Of a stretch of 64,000 nucleotides of DNA, positions 1 to 12,300 are shown one piece after another. This DNA is from Pleurodeles waltl (Eukaryota; Chordata; Amphibia; Caudata; Salamandridae): NCBI RefSeq assembly GCF_031143425.1, contig NC_090447.1, positions 845,747,760 through 845,811,759 of the forward strand, written 5' to 3'. Each line of letters begins with the position of its first letter. Position 1 is the first letter of the stretch. Both the position numbers and the translations under genes were made by a program. The notes beneath the pieces are model-generated. The model was not told the origin of the DNA. It was given only the letters and a program-made list of their open reading frames with translations, and did no database searches.

Positions 1-3000
1 AAATGTGGATGTGTCCACGTTGCGCTTTGGGGCGTTTCCTGTCGCGGGCGCTAGGCCTACACACAAGTGAGGTATCATTTTTATCGGGAGACTTGGGGGA
101 ACGCTGGGTGGAAGGAAATTTGTGGCTCCTCTCAGATTCCCGAACTTTCTGTCACAGAAATGTGAGGAACATGTGTTTTTTTAGCCAAATTTTGAGGTTT
201 GCAAAGGATTCTGGGTAACAGAACCTGGTCCGAGCTCCGCAAGTCACCCCTCCTTGGATTCCCCTAGGTCTCTAGTTTTCAGAAATGCACAGGTTTGGTA
301 GGTTTCCCTAGGTGCCGGCTGAGCTAGAGGCCAAAATCTACAGGTAGGCACTTCGCAAAAAACACCTCTGTTTTCTTCCAAAAATGTGGATGTGTCCACG
401 TTGCGCTTTGGGGCGTTTCCTGTCGCGGGCGCTAGGCCTACCCACACAAGTGAGGTATCATTTTTATCGGGAGACTTGGGGGAACGCTGGGTGGAAGGAA
501 ATTTGTGGCTCCTCTCAGATTCCAGAACTTTCTGCCACAGAAATGTGAGGAACATGTGTTTTTTTAGCCAAATTTTGAGGTTTGCAAAGGATTCTGGGTA
601 ACAGAACCTGGTCCGAGCCCCGCAAGTCACCCCTCCTTGGATTCCCCTAGGTCTCTAGTTGTCAGAAATCCACAGGTTTGGTAGGTTTTCCTAGGTGCCG
701 GCTGAGCTAGAGGCCAAAATCTACAGGTAGGCACTTCGCAAAAAACACCTCTGTTTTCTTCCAAAAATGTGGATGTGTCCACGTTGCGCTTTGGGGCGTT
801 TCCTGTCGCGGGCGCTAGGCCTACACACAAGTGAGGTATCATTTTTATCGGGAGACTTGGGGGAACGCTGGGCGGAAGGAAATTTGTGGCTCCTCTCAGA
901 TTCCCGAACTTTCTGTCACAGAAATGTGAGGAACATGTGTTTTTTTAGCCAAATTTTGAGGTTTGCAAATGATTCTGGGTAACAGAACCTGGTCCGAGCA
1001 CCGCAAGTCACCCCTCCTTGGATTCCCCTAGGTCTCTAGTTTTCAGAAATGCACAGGTTTGGTAGGTTTCCCTAGGTGCCGGCTGAGCTAGAGGCCAAAA
1101 TCTACAGGTAGGCACTTCGCAAAAAACACCTCTGTTTTCTTCCAAAAATGTGGATGTGTCCACGTTGCGCTTTGGGGCGTTTCCTGTCGCGGGCGCTAGG
1201 CCTACCCACACAAGTGATGTATCATTTTTATCGGGAGACTTGGGGGAACGCTGGGTGGAAGGAAATTTGTGGCTCCTCTCAGATACCAGAACTTTTTGGC
1301 ACAGAAATGTGAGGAACATGTGGTTTTTTTAGCCAAATTTTGAGGTTTGCAAAGGATTCTGGGTAACAGAACCTGGTCCGAGCCCTGCAAGTCACCCCTC
1401 CTTGGATTCCCCTAGGTCTCTAGATTTCAGAAATGCACAGGTTTGGTAGGTTTCCCTAGGTGCCGGCTGAGCTAAAGGCCAAAATCTACAGGTAGGCACT
1501 TCGCAAAAAACACCTCTGTTTTCTTCCAAAAATTTGGATGTGTCCACGTTGCGCTTTGGGGCGTTTCCTGTCGCGGGTGCTAGGCCTACCCACACAAGTG
1601 AGGTATCATTTTTATCGGGAGACTTGGGGGAACGCTGGGTGGAAGGAAATTTGTGGCTCCTCTCAGATTCCAGAACTTTCTGTCACAGAAATGTGAGGAA
1701 CATGTGTTTTTTTTGCCAAATTTTGAGGTTTGCAAAGGATTCTGGGTAACAGAACCTGGTCCGAGCCCCGCAAGTCACCCCTCCTTGGATTCCCCTAGGT
1801 CTCTAGTTTTCAGAAATGCACAGGTTTGGTAGGTTTCCCTAGGTGCCGGCTGAGCTAGAGGCCAAAATCTACAGGTAGGCACTTCGCAAAAAACACCTCT
1901 GTTTTCTTCCAAAAATTTGGATGTGTCCATGTTGCGCTTTGGGGCGTTTCCTGTCACGGGCGCTAGGCCTACCCACACAAGTGAGGTATCATTTTTATCG
2001 GGAGACTTGGGGGAACGCTGGGTGGAAGGAAATTTGTGGCTCCTCTCAGATTCCAGAACTTTCTGCCACAGAAATGTGAGGAACATGTGTTTTTTAGCCA
2101 AATTTTGAGGTTTGCAAAGGATTCTGGGTAACAGAATCTGGTCCGAGCCCCGCAAGTCACCCCTCCTTGGATTCCCGTAGGTCTCTAGTTTTCAGAAATG
2201 CACAGGTTTGGTAGGTTTCCCTAGGTGCCGGCTGAGCTAGAGGCCCAAATCAACAGGTAGGCACTTCGCAAAAAACACCTCTGTTTTCTTCCAAAAATGT
2301 GGATGTATCCACGTTGCGCTTTGGGGCGTTTCCTGTCGCGGGCGCTAGGCCTACACACAAGTGAGGTATCATTTTTATCGGGAGACTTGGGGGAACGCTG
2401 GGTGGAAGGAAATTTGTGGCTCCTCTCAGATTCCCGAACTTTCTGTCACAGAAATGTGAGGAACATGTGTTTTTTTAGCCAAATTTTGAGGTTTGCAAAG
2501 GATTCTGGGTAACAGAACCTGGTCCGAGCCCCGCAAGTCACCCCTCCTTGGATTCCCCTAGGTCTCTAGTTTTCAGAAATGCACAGGTTTGGTAGGTTTC
2601 CCTAGGTGCCGGCTGAGCTAGAGGCCAAAATCTACAGGTAGGCACTTCGCAAAAAACACCTCTGTTTTCTTCCAAAAATGTGGATGTGTCCACGTTGCGC
2701 TTTGGGGCGTTTCCTGTCGCGGGCGCTAGGCCTACCCACACAAGTGAGGTATCATTTTTATCGGGAGACTTGGGGGAACGCTGGGTGGAAGGAAATTTGT
2801 GGCTCCTCTCAGATTCCAGAACTTTCTGCCACAGAAATGTGAGGAACATGTGTTTTTTTAGCCAAATTTTGAGGTTTGCAAAGGATTCTGGGTAACAGAA
2901 CCTGGTCCGAGCCCCGCAAGTCACCCCTCCTTGGATTCCCCTAGGTCTCTAGTTGTCAGAAATCCACAGGTTTGGTAGGTTTTCCTAGGTGCCGGCTGAG

Positions 3001-6000
3001 CTAGAGGCCAAAATCTACAGGTAGGCACTTCGCAAAAAACACCTCTGTTTTCTTCCAAAAATGTGGATGTGTCCACGTTGCGCTTTGGGGCGTTTCCTGT
3101 CGCGGGCGCTAGGCCTACACACAAGTGAGGTATCATTTTTATCGGGAGACTTGGGGGAACGCTGGGCGGAAGGAAATTTGTGGCTCCTTTCAGATTCCCG
3201 AACTTTCTGTCACAGAAATGTGAGGAACATGTGTTTTTTTAGCCAAATTTTGAGGTTTGCAAAGGATTCTGGGTAACAGAACCTGGTCCGAGCACCGCAA
3301 GTCACCCCTCCTTGGATTCCCCTAGGTCTCTAGTTTTCAGAAATGCACAGGTTTGGTAGGTTTCCCTAGGTGCCGGCTGAGCTAGAGGCCAAAATCTACA
3401 GGTAGGCACTTCGCAAAAAACACCTCTGTTTTCTTCCAAAAATGTGGATGTGTCCACGTTGCGCTTTGGGGCGTTTCCTGTCGCGGGCGCTAGGCCTACC
3501 CACACAAGTGATGTATCATTTTTATCGGGAGACTTGGGGGAACGCTGGGTGGAAGGAAATTTGTGGCTCCTCTCAGATTCCAGAACTTTTTGGCACAGAA
3601 ATGTGAGGAACATGTGGTTTTTTTAGCCAAATTTTGAGGTTTGCAAAGGATTCTGGGTAACAGAACCTGGTCCGAGCCCTGCAAGTCACCCCTCCTTGGA
3701 TTCCCCTAGGTCTCTAGATTTCAGAAATGCACAGGTTTGGTAGGTTTCCCTAGGTGCCGGCTGAGCTAAAGGCCAAAATCTACAGGTAGGCACTTCGCAA
3801 AAAACACCTCTGTTTTCTTCCAAAAATTTGGATGTGTCCACGTTGCGCTTTGGGGCGTTTCCTGTCGCGGGTGCTAGGCCTACCCACACAAGTGAGGTAT
3901 CATTTTTATCGGGAGACTTGGGGGAACGCTGGGTGGAAGGAAATTTGTGGCTCCTCTCAGATTCTAGAACTTTCTGCCACAGAAATGTGAGGAACATGTG
4001 TTTTTTTAGCCAAATTTTGAGGTTTGCAAAGGATTCTGGGTAACAGAACCTGGTCCGAGCCCCGCAAGTCACCCCTCCTTGGATTCCCATAGGTCTCTAG
4101 TTTTCAGAAATGCACAGGTTTGGTAGGTTTCCCTAGGTGCCGGCTGAGCTAGAGGCCAAAATCTACAGGTAGGCACTTCGCAAAAAACACCTCTGTTTTC
4201 TTCCAAAAATTTGGATGTGTCCATGTTGCGCTTTGGGGCGTTTCCTGTCACGGGCGCTAGGCCTACCCACACAAGTGAGGTATCATTTTTATCGGGAGAC
4301 TTGGGGGAACGCTGGGTGGAAGGAAATTTGTGGCTCCTCTCAGATTCCAGAACTTTCTGCCACAGAAATGTGAGGAACATGTGTTTTTTAGCCAAATTTT
4401 GAGGTTTGCAAAGGATTCTGGGTAACAGAATCTGGTCCGAGCCCCGCAAGTCACCCCTCCTTGGATTCCCGTAGGTCTCTAGTTTTCAGAAATGCACAGG
4501 TTTGGTAGGTTTCCCTAGGTGCCGGCTGAGCTAGAGGCCCAAATCTACAGGTAGGCACTTCGCAAAAAACACCTCTGTTTTCTTCCAAAAATGTGGATGT
4601 ATCCACGTTGCGCTTTGGGGCGTTTCCTGTCGCGGGCGCTAGGCCTACACACAAGTGAGGTATCATTTTTATCGGGAGACTTGGGGGAACGCTGGGTGGA
4701 AGGAAATTTGTGGCTCCTCTCAGATTCCCGAACTTTCTGTCACAGAAATGTGAGGAACATGTGTTTTTTTAGCCAAATTTTGAGGTTTGCAAAGGATTCT
4801 GGGTAACAGAACCTGGTCCGAGCCCCGCAAGTCACCCCTCCTTGGATTCCCCTAGGTCTCTAGTTTTCAGAAATGCACAGGTTTGGTAGGTTTCCCTAGG
4901 TGCCGGCTGAGCTAGAGGCCAAAATCTACAGGTAGGCACTTCGCAAAAAACACCTCTGTTTTCTTCCAAAAATGTGGATGTGTCCACGTTGCGCTTTGGG
5001 GCGTTTCCTGTCGCGGGCGCTAGGCCTACCCACACAAGTGAGGTATCATTTTTATCGGGAGACTTGGGGGAACGCTGGGTGGAAGGAAATTTGTGGCTCC
5101 TCTCAGATTCCAGAACTTTCTGCCACAGAAATGTGAGGAACATGTGTTTTTTTAGCCAAATTTTGAGGTTTGCAAAGGATTCTGGGTAACAGAACCTGGT
5201 CCGAGCCCCGCAAGTCACCCCTCCTTGGATTCCCCTAGGTCTCTAGTTGTCAGAAATCCACAGGTTTGGTAGGTTTTCCTAGGTGCCGGCTGAGCTAGAG
5301 GCCAAAATCTACAGGTAGGCACTTCGCAAAAAACACCTCTGTTTTCTTCCAAAAATGTGGATGTGTCCACGTTGCGCTTTGGGGCGTTTCCTGTCGCGGG
5401 CGCTAGGCCTACACACAAGTGAGGTATCATTTTTATCGGGAGACTTGGGGGAACGCTGGGCGGAAGGAAATTTGTGGCTCCTTTCAGATTCCCGAACTTT
5501 CTGTCACAGAAATGTGAGGAACATGTGTTTTTTTAGCCAAATTTTGAGGTTTGCAAAGGATTCTGGGTAACAGAACCTGGTCCGAGCACCGCAAGTCACC
5601 CCTCCTTGGATTCCCCTAGGTCTCTAGTTTTCAGAAATGCACAGGTTTGGTAGGTTTCCCTAGGTGCCGGCTGAGCTAGAGGCCAAAATCTACAGGTAGG
5701 CACTTCGCAAAAAACACCTCTGTTTTCTTCCAAAAATGTGGATGTGTCCACGTTGCGCTTTGGGGCGTTTCCTGTCGCGGGCGCTAGGCCTACCCACACA
5801 AGTGATGTATCATTTTTATCGGGAGACTTGGGGGAACGCTGGGTGGAAGGAAATTTGTGGCTCCTCTCAGATTCCAGAACTTTTTGGCACAGAAATGTGA
5901 GGAACATGTGGTTTTTTTAGCCAAATTTTGAGGTTTGCAAAGGATTCTGGGTAACAGAACCTGGTCCGAGCCCTGCAAGTCACCCCTCCTTGGATTCCCC

Positions 6001-6380
6001 TAGGTCTCTAGATTTCAGAAATGCACAGGTTTGGTAGGTTTCCCTAGGTGCCGGCTGAGCTAAAGGCCAAAATCTACAGGTAGGCACTTCGCAAAAAACA
6101 CCTCTGTTTTCTTCCAAAAATTTGGATGTGTCCACGTTGCGCTTTGGGGCGTTTCCTGTCGCGGGTGCTAGGCCTACCCACACAAGTGAGGTATCATTTT
6201 TATCGGGAGACTTGGGGGAAAGCTGGGTGGAAGGAAATTTGTGGCTCCTCTCAGATTCTAGAACTTTCTGCCACAGAAATGTGAGGAACATGTGTTTTTT
6301 TAGCCAAATTTTGAGGTTTGCAAAGGATTCTGGGTAACAGAACCTGGTCCGAGCCCCGCAAGTCACCCCTCCTTGGATTC
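1..6380 (+). repeat. Higher-order repeat block I: 6-mer, 2,294 bp period
   Basis: Monomer-specific variants recur every 2,294 bp. The GATGTATCA variant of GAGGTATCA lies near 1216, 3510 and 5804. GAGCACCGCAAG lies near 996, 3290 and 5584. CTAGATTTCAG replaces CTAGTTTTCAG near 1421, 3716 and 6010. Monomer lengths within the unit repeat in the order 381, 383, 381, 384, 383, 382. About 2.8 copies are present. Later copies share private changes, such as GGATGTATCCACG at about 2299 and 4593, that the first copy lacks. Confidence 0.93.
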
Positions 6381-9300
6381 CCGTAGGTCTCTAGTTTTCA
6401 GAAATGCACAGGTTTGGTAGGTTTCCCTAGGTGCCGGCTGAGCTAGAGGCCCAAATCTACAGGTAGGCACTTCGCAAAAAACACCTCTGTTTTCTTCCAA
6501 AAATGTGGATGTGTCCACGTTGCGCTTTGGGGCGTTTCCTGTCGCGGGCGCTAGGCCTACACTCAAGTGAGGTATCATTTTTATCGGGAGACTTGGGGGA
6601 ACGCTGGGTGGAAGGAAATTTGTGGCTCCTCTCAGATTCCTGAACTTTCTGTCACAGAAATGTGAGGAACATGTGTTTTTTTAGCCAAATTTTGAGGTTT
6701 GCAAAGGATTCTGGGTTACAGAACCTGGTCCGAGCCCCGCAAGTCACCCCTCCTTGGATTCCCCTAGGTCTCTAGTTTTCAGAAATGTACAGGTTTGGTA
6801 GGTTTCCCTAGGTGCCGGCTGAGCTAGAGGCCAAAATCTACAGGTAGGCACTTCGCAAAAAACACCTCTGTTTTCTTCCAAAAATTTGGATGTGTCCATG
6901 TTGCGCTTTGGGGCGTTTCCTGTCGCGGGCGCTAGGCCTACCCACACAAGTGAGGTATCATTTTTATCGGGAGACGTGGGGGAACGCTGGGTGGAAGGAA
7001 ATTTGTGGCTCCTCTCAGATTCCAGAACTTTCTGCCACAGAAATGTGAGGAACATGTGTTTTTTAGCCAAATTTTGAGGTTTGCAAAGGATTCTGGGTAA
7101 CAGAACCTGGTCCGAGCCCCGCAAGTCACCCCTCCTTGGATTCCCCTAGGTCTCTAGTTTTCAGAAATGCACAGGTTTGGTAGGTTTCCCTAGGTGCCGG
7201 CTGAGCTAGAGGCCAAAATCTACAGGTAGGCACTTCGCAAAAAACACCTCTGTTTTCTTCCAAAAATTTGGATGTGTCCACGTTGCGCTTTGGGGCGTTT
7301 CCTGTCGCGGGTGCTAGGGCTACCCACACAAGTGAGGTATCATTTTTATCGGGAGACTTGGGGGAACGCTGGGTGGAAGGAAATTTGTGGCTCCTCTCAG
7401 AGTCTAGAACTTTCTGCCACAGAAATGTGAGGAACATGTGCTTTTTTAGCCAAATTTTGAGGTTTGCAAAAGATTCTGGGTAACAGAACCTGGTCTGAGC
7501 CCCGCAAGTCACCCCTCCTTGGATTCCCGTAGGTCTCTAGTTTTCAGAAATGCACAGGTTTGGTAGGTTTCCCTAGGTGCCGGCTGAGCTAGAGGCCCAA
7601 ATCTACAGGTAGGCACTTCGCAAAAAACACCTCTGTTTTCTTCCAAAAATGTGGATGTGTCCACGTTGCGCTTTGGGGCGTTTCCTGTCGCGGGCGCTAG
7701 GCCTACACACAAGTGAGGTATCATTTTTATCGGGAGACTTGGGGGAACGCTGGGTGGAAGGAAATTTGTGGCTCCTCTCAGATTCCCGAACTTTCTGTCA
7801 CAGAAATGTGAGGAACATGTGTTTTTTTAGCCAAATTTTGAGGTTTGCAAAGGATTCTGGGTAACAGAACCTGGTCCGAGCCCCGCAAGTCACCCCTCCT
7901 TGGATTCCCCTAGGTCTCTAGTTTTCAGAAATGCACAGGTTTGGTAGGTTTCCCTAGGTGCCGGCTGAGCTAGAGGCCAAAATCTACAGGTAGGCACTTC
8001 GCAAAAAACACCTCTGTTTTCTTCCAAAAATGTGGATGTGTCCACGTTGCGCTTTGGGGCGTTTCCTGTCGCGGGCGCTAGGCCTACCCACACAAGTGAG
8101 GTATCATTTTTATCGGGAGACTTGGGGGAACGCTGGGTGGAAGGAAATTTGTGGCTCCTCTTAGATTCCAGAACTTTCTGCCACAGAAATGTGAGGAACA
8201 TGTGTTTTTTTAGCCAAATTTTGAGGTTTGCAAAGGATTCTGGGTAACAGAACCTGGTCCGAGCCCCGCAAGTCACCCCTCCTTGGATTCCCCTAGGTCT
8301 CTAGTTGTCAGAAATCCACAGGTTTGGTAGGTTTCCCTAGGTGCCGGCTGAGCTAGAGGCCAAAATCTACAGGTAGGCACTTCGCAAAAAACACCTCTGT
8401 TTTCTTCCAAAAATGTGGATGTGTCCATGTTGCGCTTTGGGGCGTTTCCTGTTGCGGGCGCTAGGCCTACTCACACAAGTGAGGTATCATTTTTATCGGG
8501 AGACTTGAGGGAACGCTGGGTGGAAGGAAATTTGTGGCTCCTCTCAGATTCCAGAACTTTCTGTCACAGAAATGTGAGGAACATGTGGTTTTTTTAGCCA
8601 AATTTTGAGGTTTGCAAAGGATTCTGGGTAACAGAACCTGGTCCGAGCCCTGCAAGTCACCCCTCCTTGGATTCCCCTAGGTCTCTAGTTTTCAGAAATG
8701 CACAGGTTTGGTAGGTTTCCCTAGGTGCCGGCTGAGCTAGAGGCCAAAATCTACAGGTAGGCACTTCGCAAAAAACACTTCTGTTTTCTTCCAAAAATTT
8801 GGATGTGTCCATGTTGCGCTTTGGGGCGTTTCCTGTCGCGGGCGCTAGGCCTACCCACACAAGTGAGGTATCATTTTTATCGGGAGACTTGGGGGAACGC
8901 TGGGTGGAAGGAAATTTGTGGCTCCTCTCAGATTCTAGAACTTTCTGCCACAGAAATGTGAGGAACATGTGTTTTTTTAGCCAAATTTTGAGGTTTGCAA
9001 AAGATTCTGGGTAACAGAACCTGGTCCGAGCCCCGCAAGTCACCCCTCCTTGGATTCCCGTAGGTCTCTAGTTTTCAGAAATGCACAGGTTTGGTAGGTT
9101 TCCCTAGGTGCCGGCTGAGCTAGAGGCCCAAATCTACAGGTAGGCACTTCGCAAAAAACACCTCTGTTTTCTTCCAAAAATGTGGATGTGTCCACGTTGC
9201 GCTTTGGGGCGTTTCCTGTCGCGGGCGCTAGGCCTACACACAAGTGAGGTATCATTTTTATCGGGAGACTTGGGGGAACGCTGGGTGGAAGGAAATTTGT

Positions 9301-12300
9301 GGCTCCTCTCCGATTCCCGAACTTTCTGTCACAGAAATGTGAGGAACATGTGTTTGTTTAGCCAAATTTTGAGGTTTGCAAAGGATTCTGGGTAACAGAA
9401 CCTGTTCCGAGCCCCGCAAGTCACCCCTCCTTGGATTCCCCTAGGTCTCTAGTTTTCAGAAATGCACAGGTTTGGTAGGTTTCCCTAGGTGCCGGCTGAG
9501 CTAGAGGCCAAAATCTACAGGTAGGCACTTCGCAAAAAACACCTCTGTTTTCTTCCAAAAATGTGGATGTGTCCACGTTGCGCTTTGGGGCGTTTCCTGT
9601 CGCGGGCGCTAGGCCTACCCACACAAGTGAGGTATCATTTTTATCGGGAGACTTGGGGGAACGCTGGGTGGAAGGAAATTTGTGGCTCCTCTCAGATTCC
9701 AGAACTTTCTGCCACAGAAATGTGAGGAACATGTGTTTTTTTAGCCAAATTTTGAGGTTTGCAAAGGATTCTGGGTAACAGAACCTGGTCCGAGCCCCGC
9801 AAGTCACCCCTCCTTGGATTCCCTAGGTCTCTAGTTGTCAGAAATCCACAGGTTTGGTAGGTTTCCCTAGGTGCCGGCTGAGCTAAAGGCCAAAATCTAC
9901 AGGTAGGCACTTTGCAAAAAACACCTCTGTTTTCTTCCAAAAATGTGGATGTGTCCACGTTGCGCTTTGGGGCGTTTCCTGTCGCGGGCGCTAGGCCTAC
10001 ACACAAGTGAGGTATCATTTTTATCGGGAGACTTGGGGGAACGCTGGGCGGAAGGAAATTTGTGGCTCCTCTCAGATTCCCGAACTTTCTGTCACAGAAA
10101 TGTGAGGAACATGTGTTTTTTTTGCCAAATTTTGAGGTTTGCAAATGATTCTGGGTAACAGAACCTGCTCCGAGCACCGCAAGTCACCCCTCCTTGGATT
10201 CCCCTAGGTCTCTAGTTTTCAGAAATGCACAGGTTTGGTAGGTTTCCATAGGTGCCGGCTGAGCTAGAGGCCAAAATCTACAGGTAGGCACTTCGCAAAA
10301 AACACCTCTGTTTTCTTCCAAAAATGTGGATGTGTCCACGTTGCGCTTTGGGGCGTTTCCTGTCGCGGGCGCTAGGCCTACCCACACAAGTGATGTATCA
10401 TTTTTATCGGGAGACTTGGGGGAACGCTGGGTGGAAGGAAATTTGTGGCTCCTCTCAGATTCCAGAACTTTTTGGCACAGAAATGTGAGGAACATGTGGT
10501 TTTTTTAGCCAAAATTTGAGGTTTGCAAAGGATTCTGGGTAACAGAACCTGGTCCGAGCCCTGCAAGTCACCCCTCCTTGGATTCCCCTAGGTCTCTAGA
10601 TTTCAGAAATGCACAGGTTTGGTAGGTTTCCCTAGGTGCCGGCTGAGCTAAAGGCCAAAATCTACAGGTAGGCACTTCGCAAAAAACACCTCTGTTTTCT
10701 TCCAAAAATTTGGATGTGTCCACGTTGCGCTTTGGGGCGTTTCCTGTCGCGGGTGCTAGGCCTACCCACACAAGTGAGGTATCATTTTTATCGGGAGACT
10801 TGGGGGAACGCTGGGTGGAAGGAAATTTGTGGCTCCTCTCAGATTCTAGAACTTTCTGCCACAGAAATGTGAGGAACATGTGTTTTTTTAGCCAAATTTT
10901 GAGGTTTGCAAAGGATTCTGGGTAACAGAACCTGGTCCGAGCCCCGCAAGTCACCCCTCCTTGGATTCCCGTAGGTCTCTAGTTTTCAGAAATGCACAGG
11001 TTTGGTAGGTTTCCCTAGGTGCCGGCTGAGCTAGAGGCCCAAATCTACAGGTAGGCACTTCGCAAAAAACACCTCTGTTTTCTTCCAAAAATGTGGATGT
11101 GTCCACGTTGCGTTTTGGGGCGTTTCCTATCGCGGGCGCTAGGCCTACACACAAGTGAGGTATCATTTTTATCGGGAGACTTGGGGGAACGCTGGGTGGA
11201 AGGAAATTTGTGGCTCCTCTCAGATTCCCGAACTTTCTGTCACAGAAATGTGAGGAACATGTGTTTTTTTAGCCAAATTTTGAGGTTTGCAAAGGATTCT
11301 GGGTTACAGAACCTGGTCCGAGCCCCGCAAGTCACCCCTCCTTGGATTCCCCTAGGTCTCTAGTTTTCAGAAATGTACAGGTTTGGTAGGTTTCCCTAGG
11401 TGCCGGCTGAGCTAGAGGCCAAAATCTACAGGTAGGCACTTCGCAAAAAACACCTCTGTTTTCTTCCAAAAATTTGGATGTGTCCATGTTGCGCTTTGGG
11501 GCGTTTCCTGTCGCGGGCGCTAGGCCTACCCACACAAGTGAGGTATCATTTTTATCGGGAGACGTGGGGGAACGCTGGGTGGAAGGAAATTTGTGGCTCC
11601 TCTCAGATTCCAGAACTTTCTGCCACAGAAATGTGAGGAACATGTGTTTTTAGCCAAATGTTGAGGTTTGCAAAGGATTCTGGGTAACAGAACCTGGTCC
11701 GAGCCCCGCAAGTCACCCCTCCTTGGATTCCCCTAGGTCTCTAGTTTTCAGAAATGCACAGGTTTGGTAGGTTTCCCTAGGTGCCGGCTGAGCTAGAGGC
11801 CCAAATCTACAGGTAGGCACTTCGCAAAAAACACCTCTGTTTTCTTCCAAAAATGTGGATGTGTCCACGTTGCGCTTTGGGGCGTTTCCTGTCGCGGGCG
11901 CTAGGCCTACACACAAGTGAGGTATCATTTTTATCGGGAGACTTGGGGGAACGCTGGGTGGAAGGAAATTTGTGGCTCCTCTCAGATTCCCGAACTTTCT
12001 GTCACAGAAATGTGAGGAACATGTGTTTTTTTAGCCAAATTTTGAGGTTTGCAAAGGATTCTGGGTAACAGAACCTGGTCCGAGCCCCGCAAGTCACCCC
12101 TCCTTGGATTCCCCTAGGTCTCTAGTTTTCAGAAATGCACAGGTTTGGTAGGTTTCCCTAGGTGCCGGCTGAGCTAGAGGCCAAAATCTACAGGTAGGCA
12201 CTTCGCAAAAAACACCTCTGTTTTCTTCCAAAAATGTGGATGTGTCCACGTTGCGCTTTGGGGCGTTTCCTGTCGCGGGCGCTAGGCCTACCCACACAAG

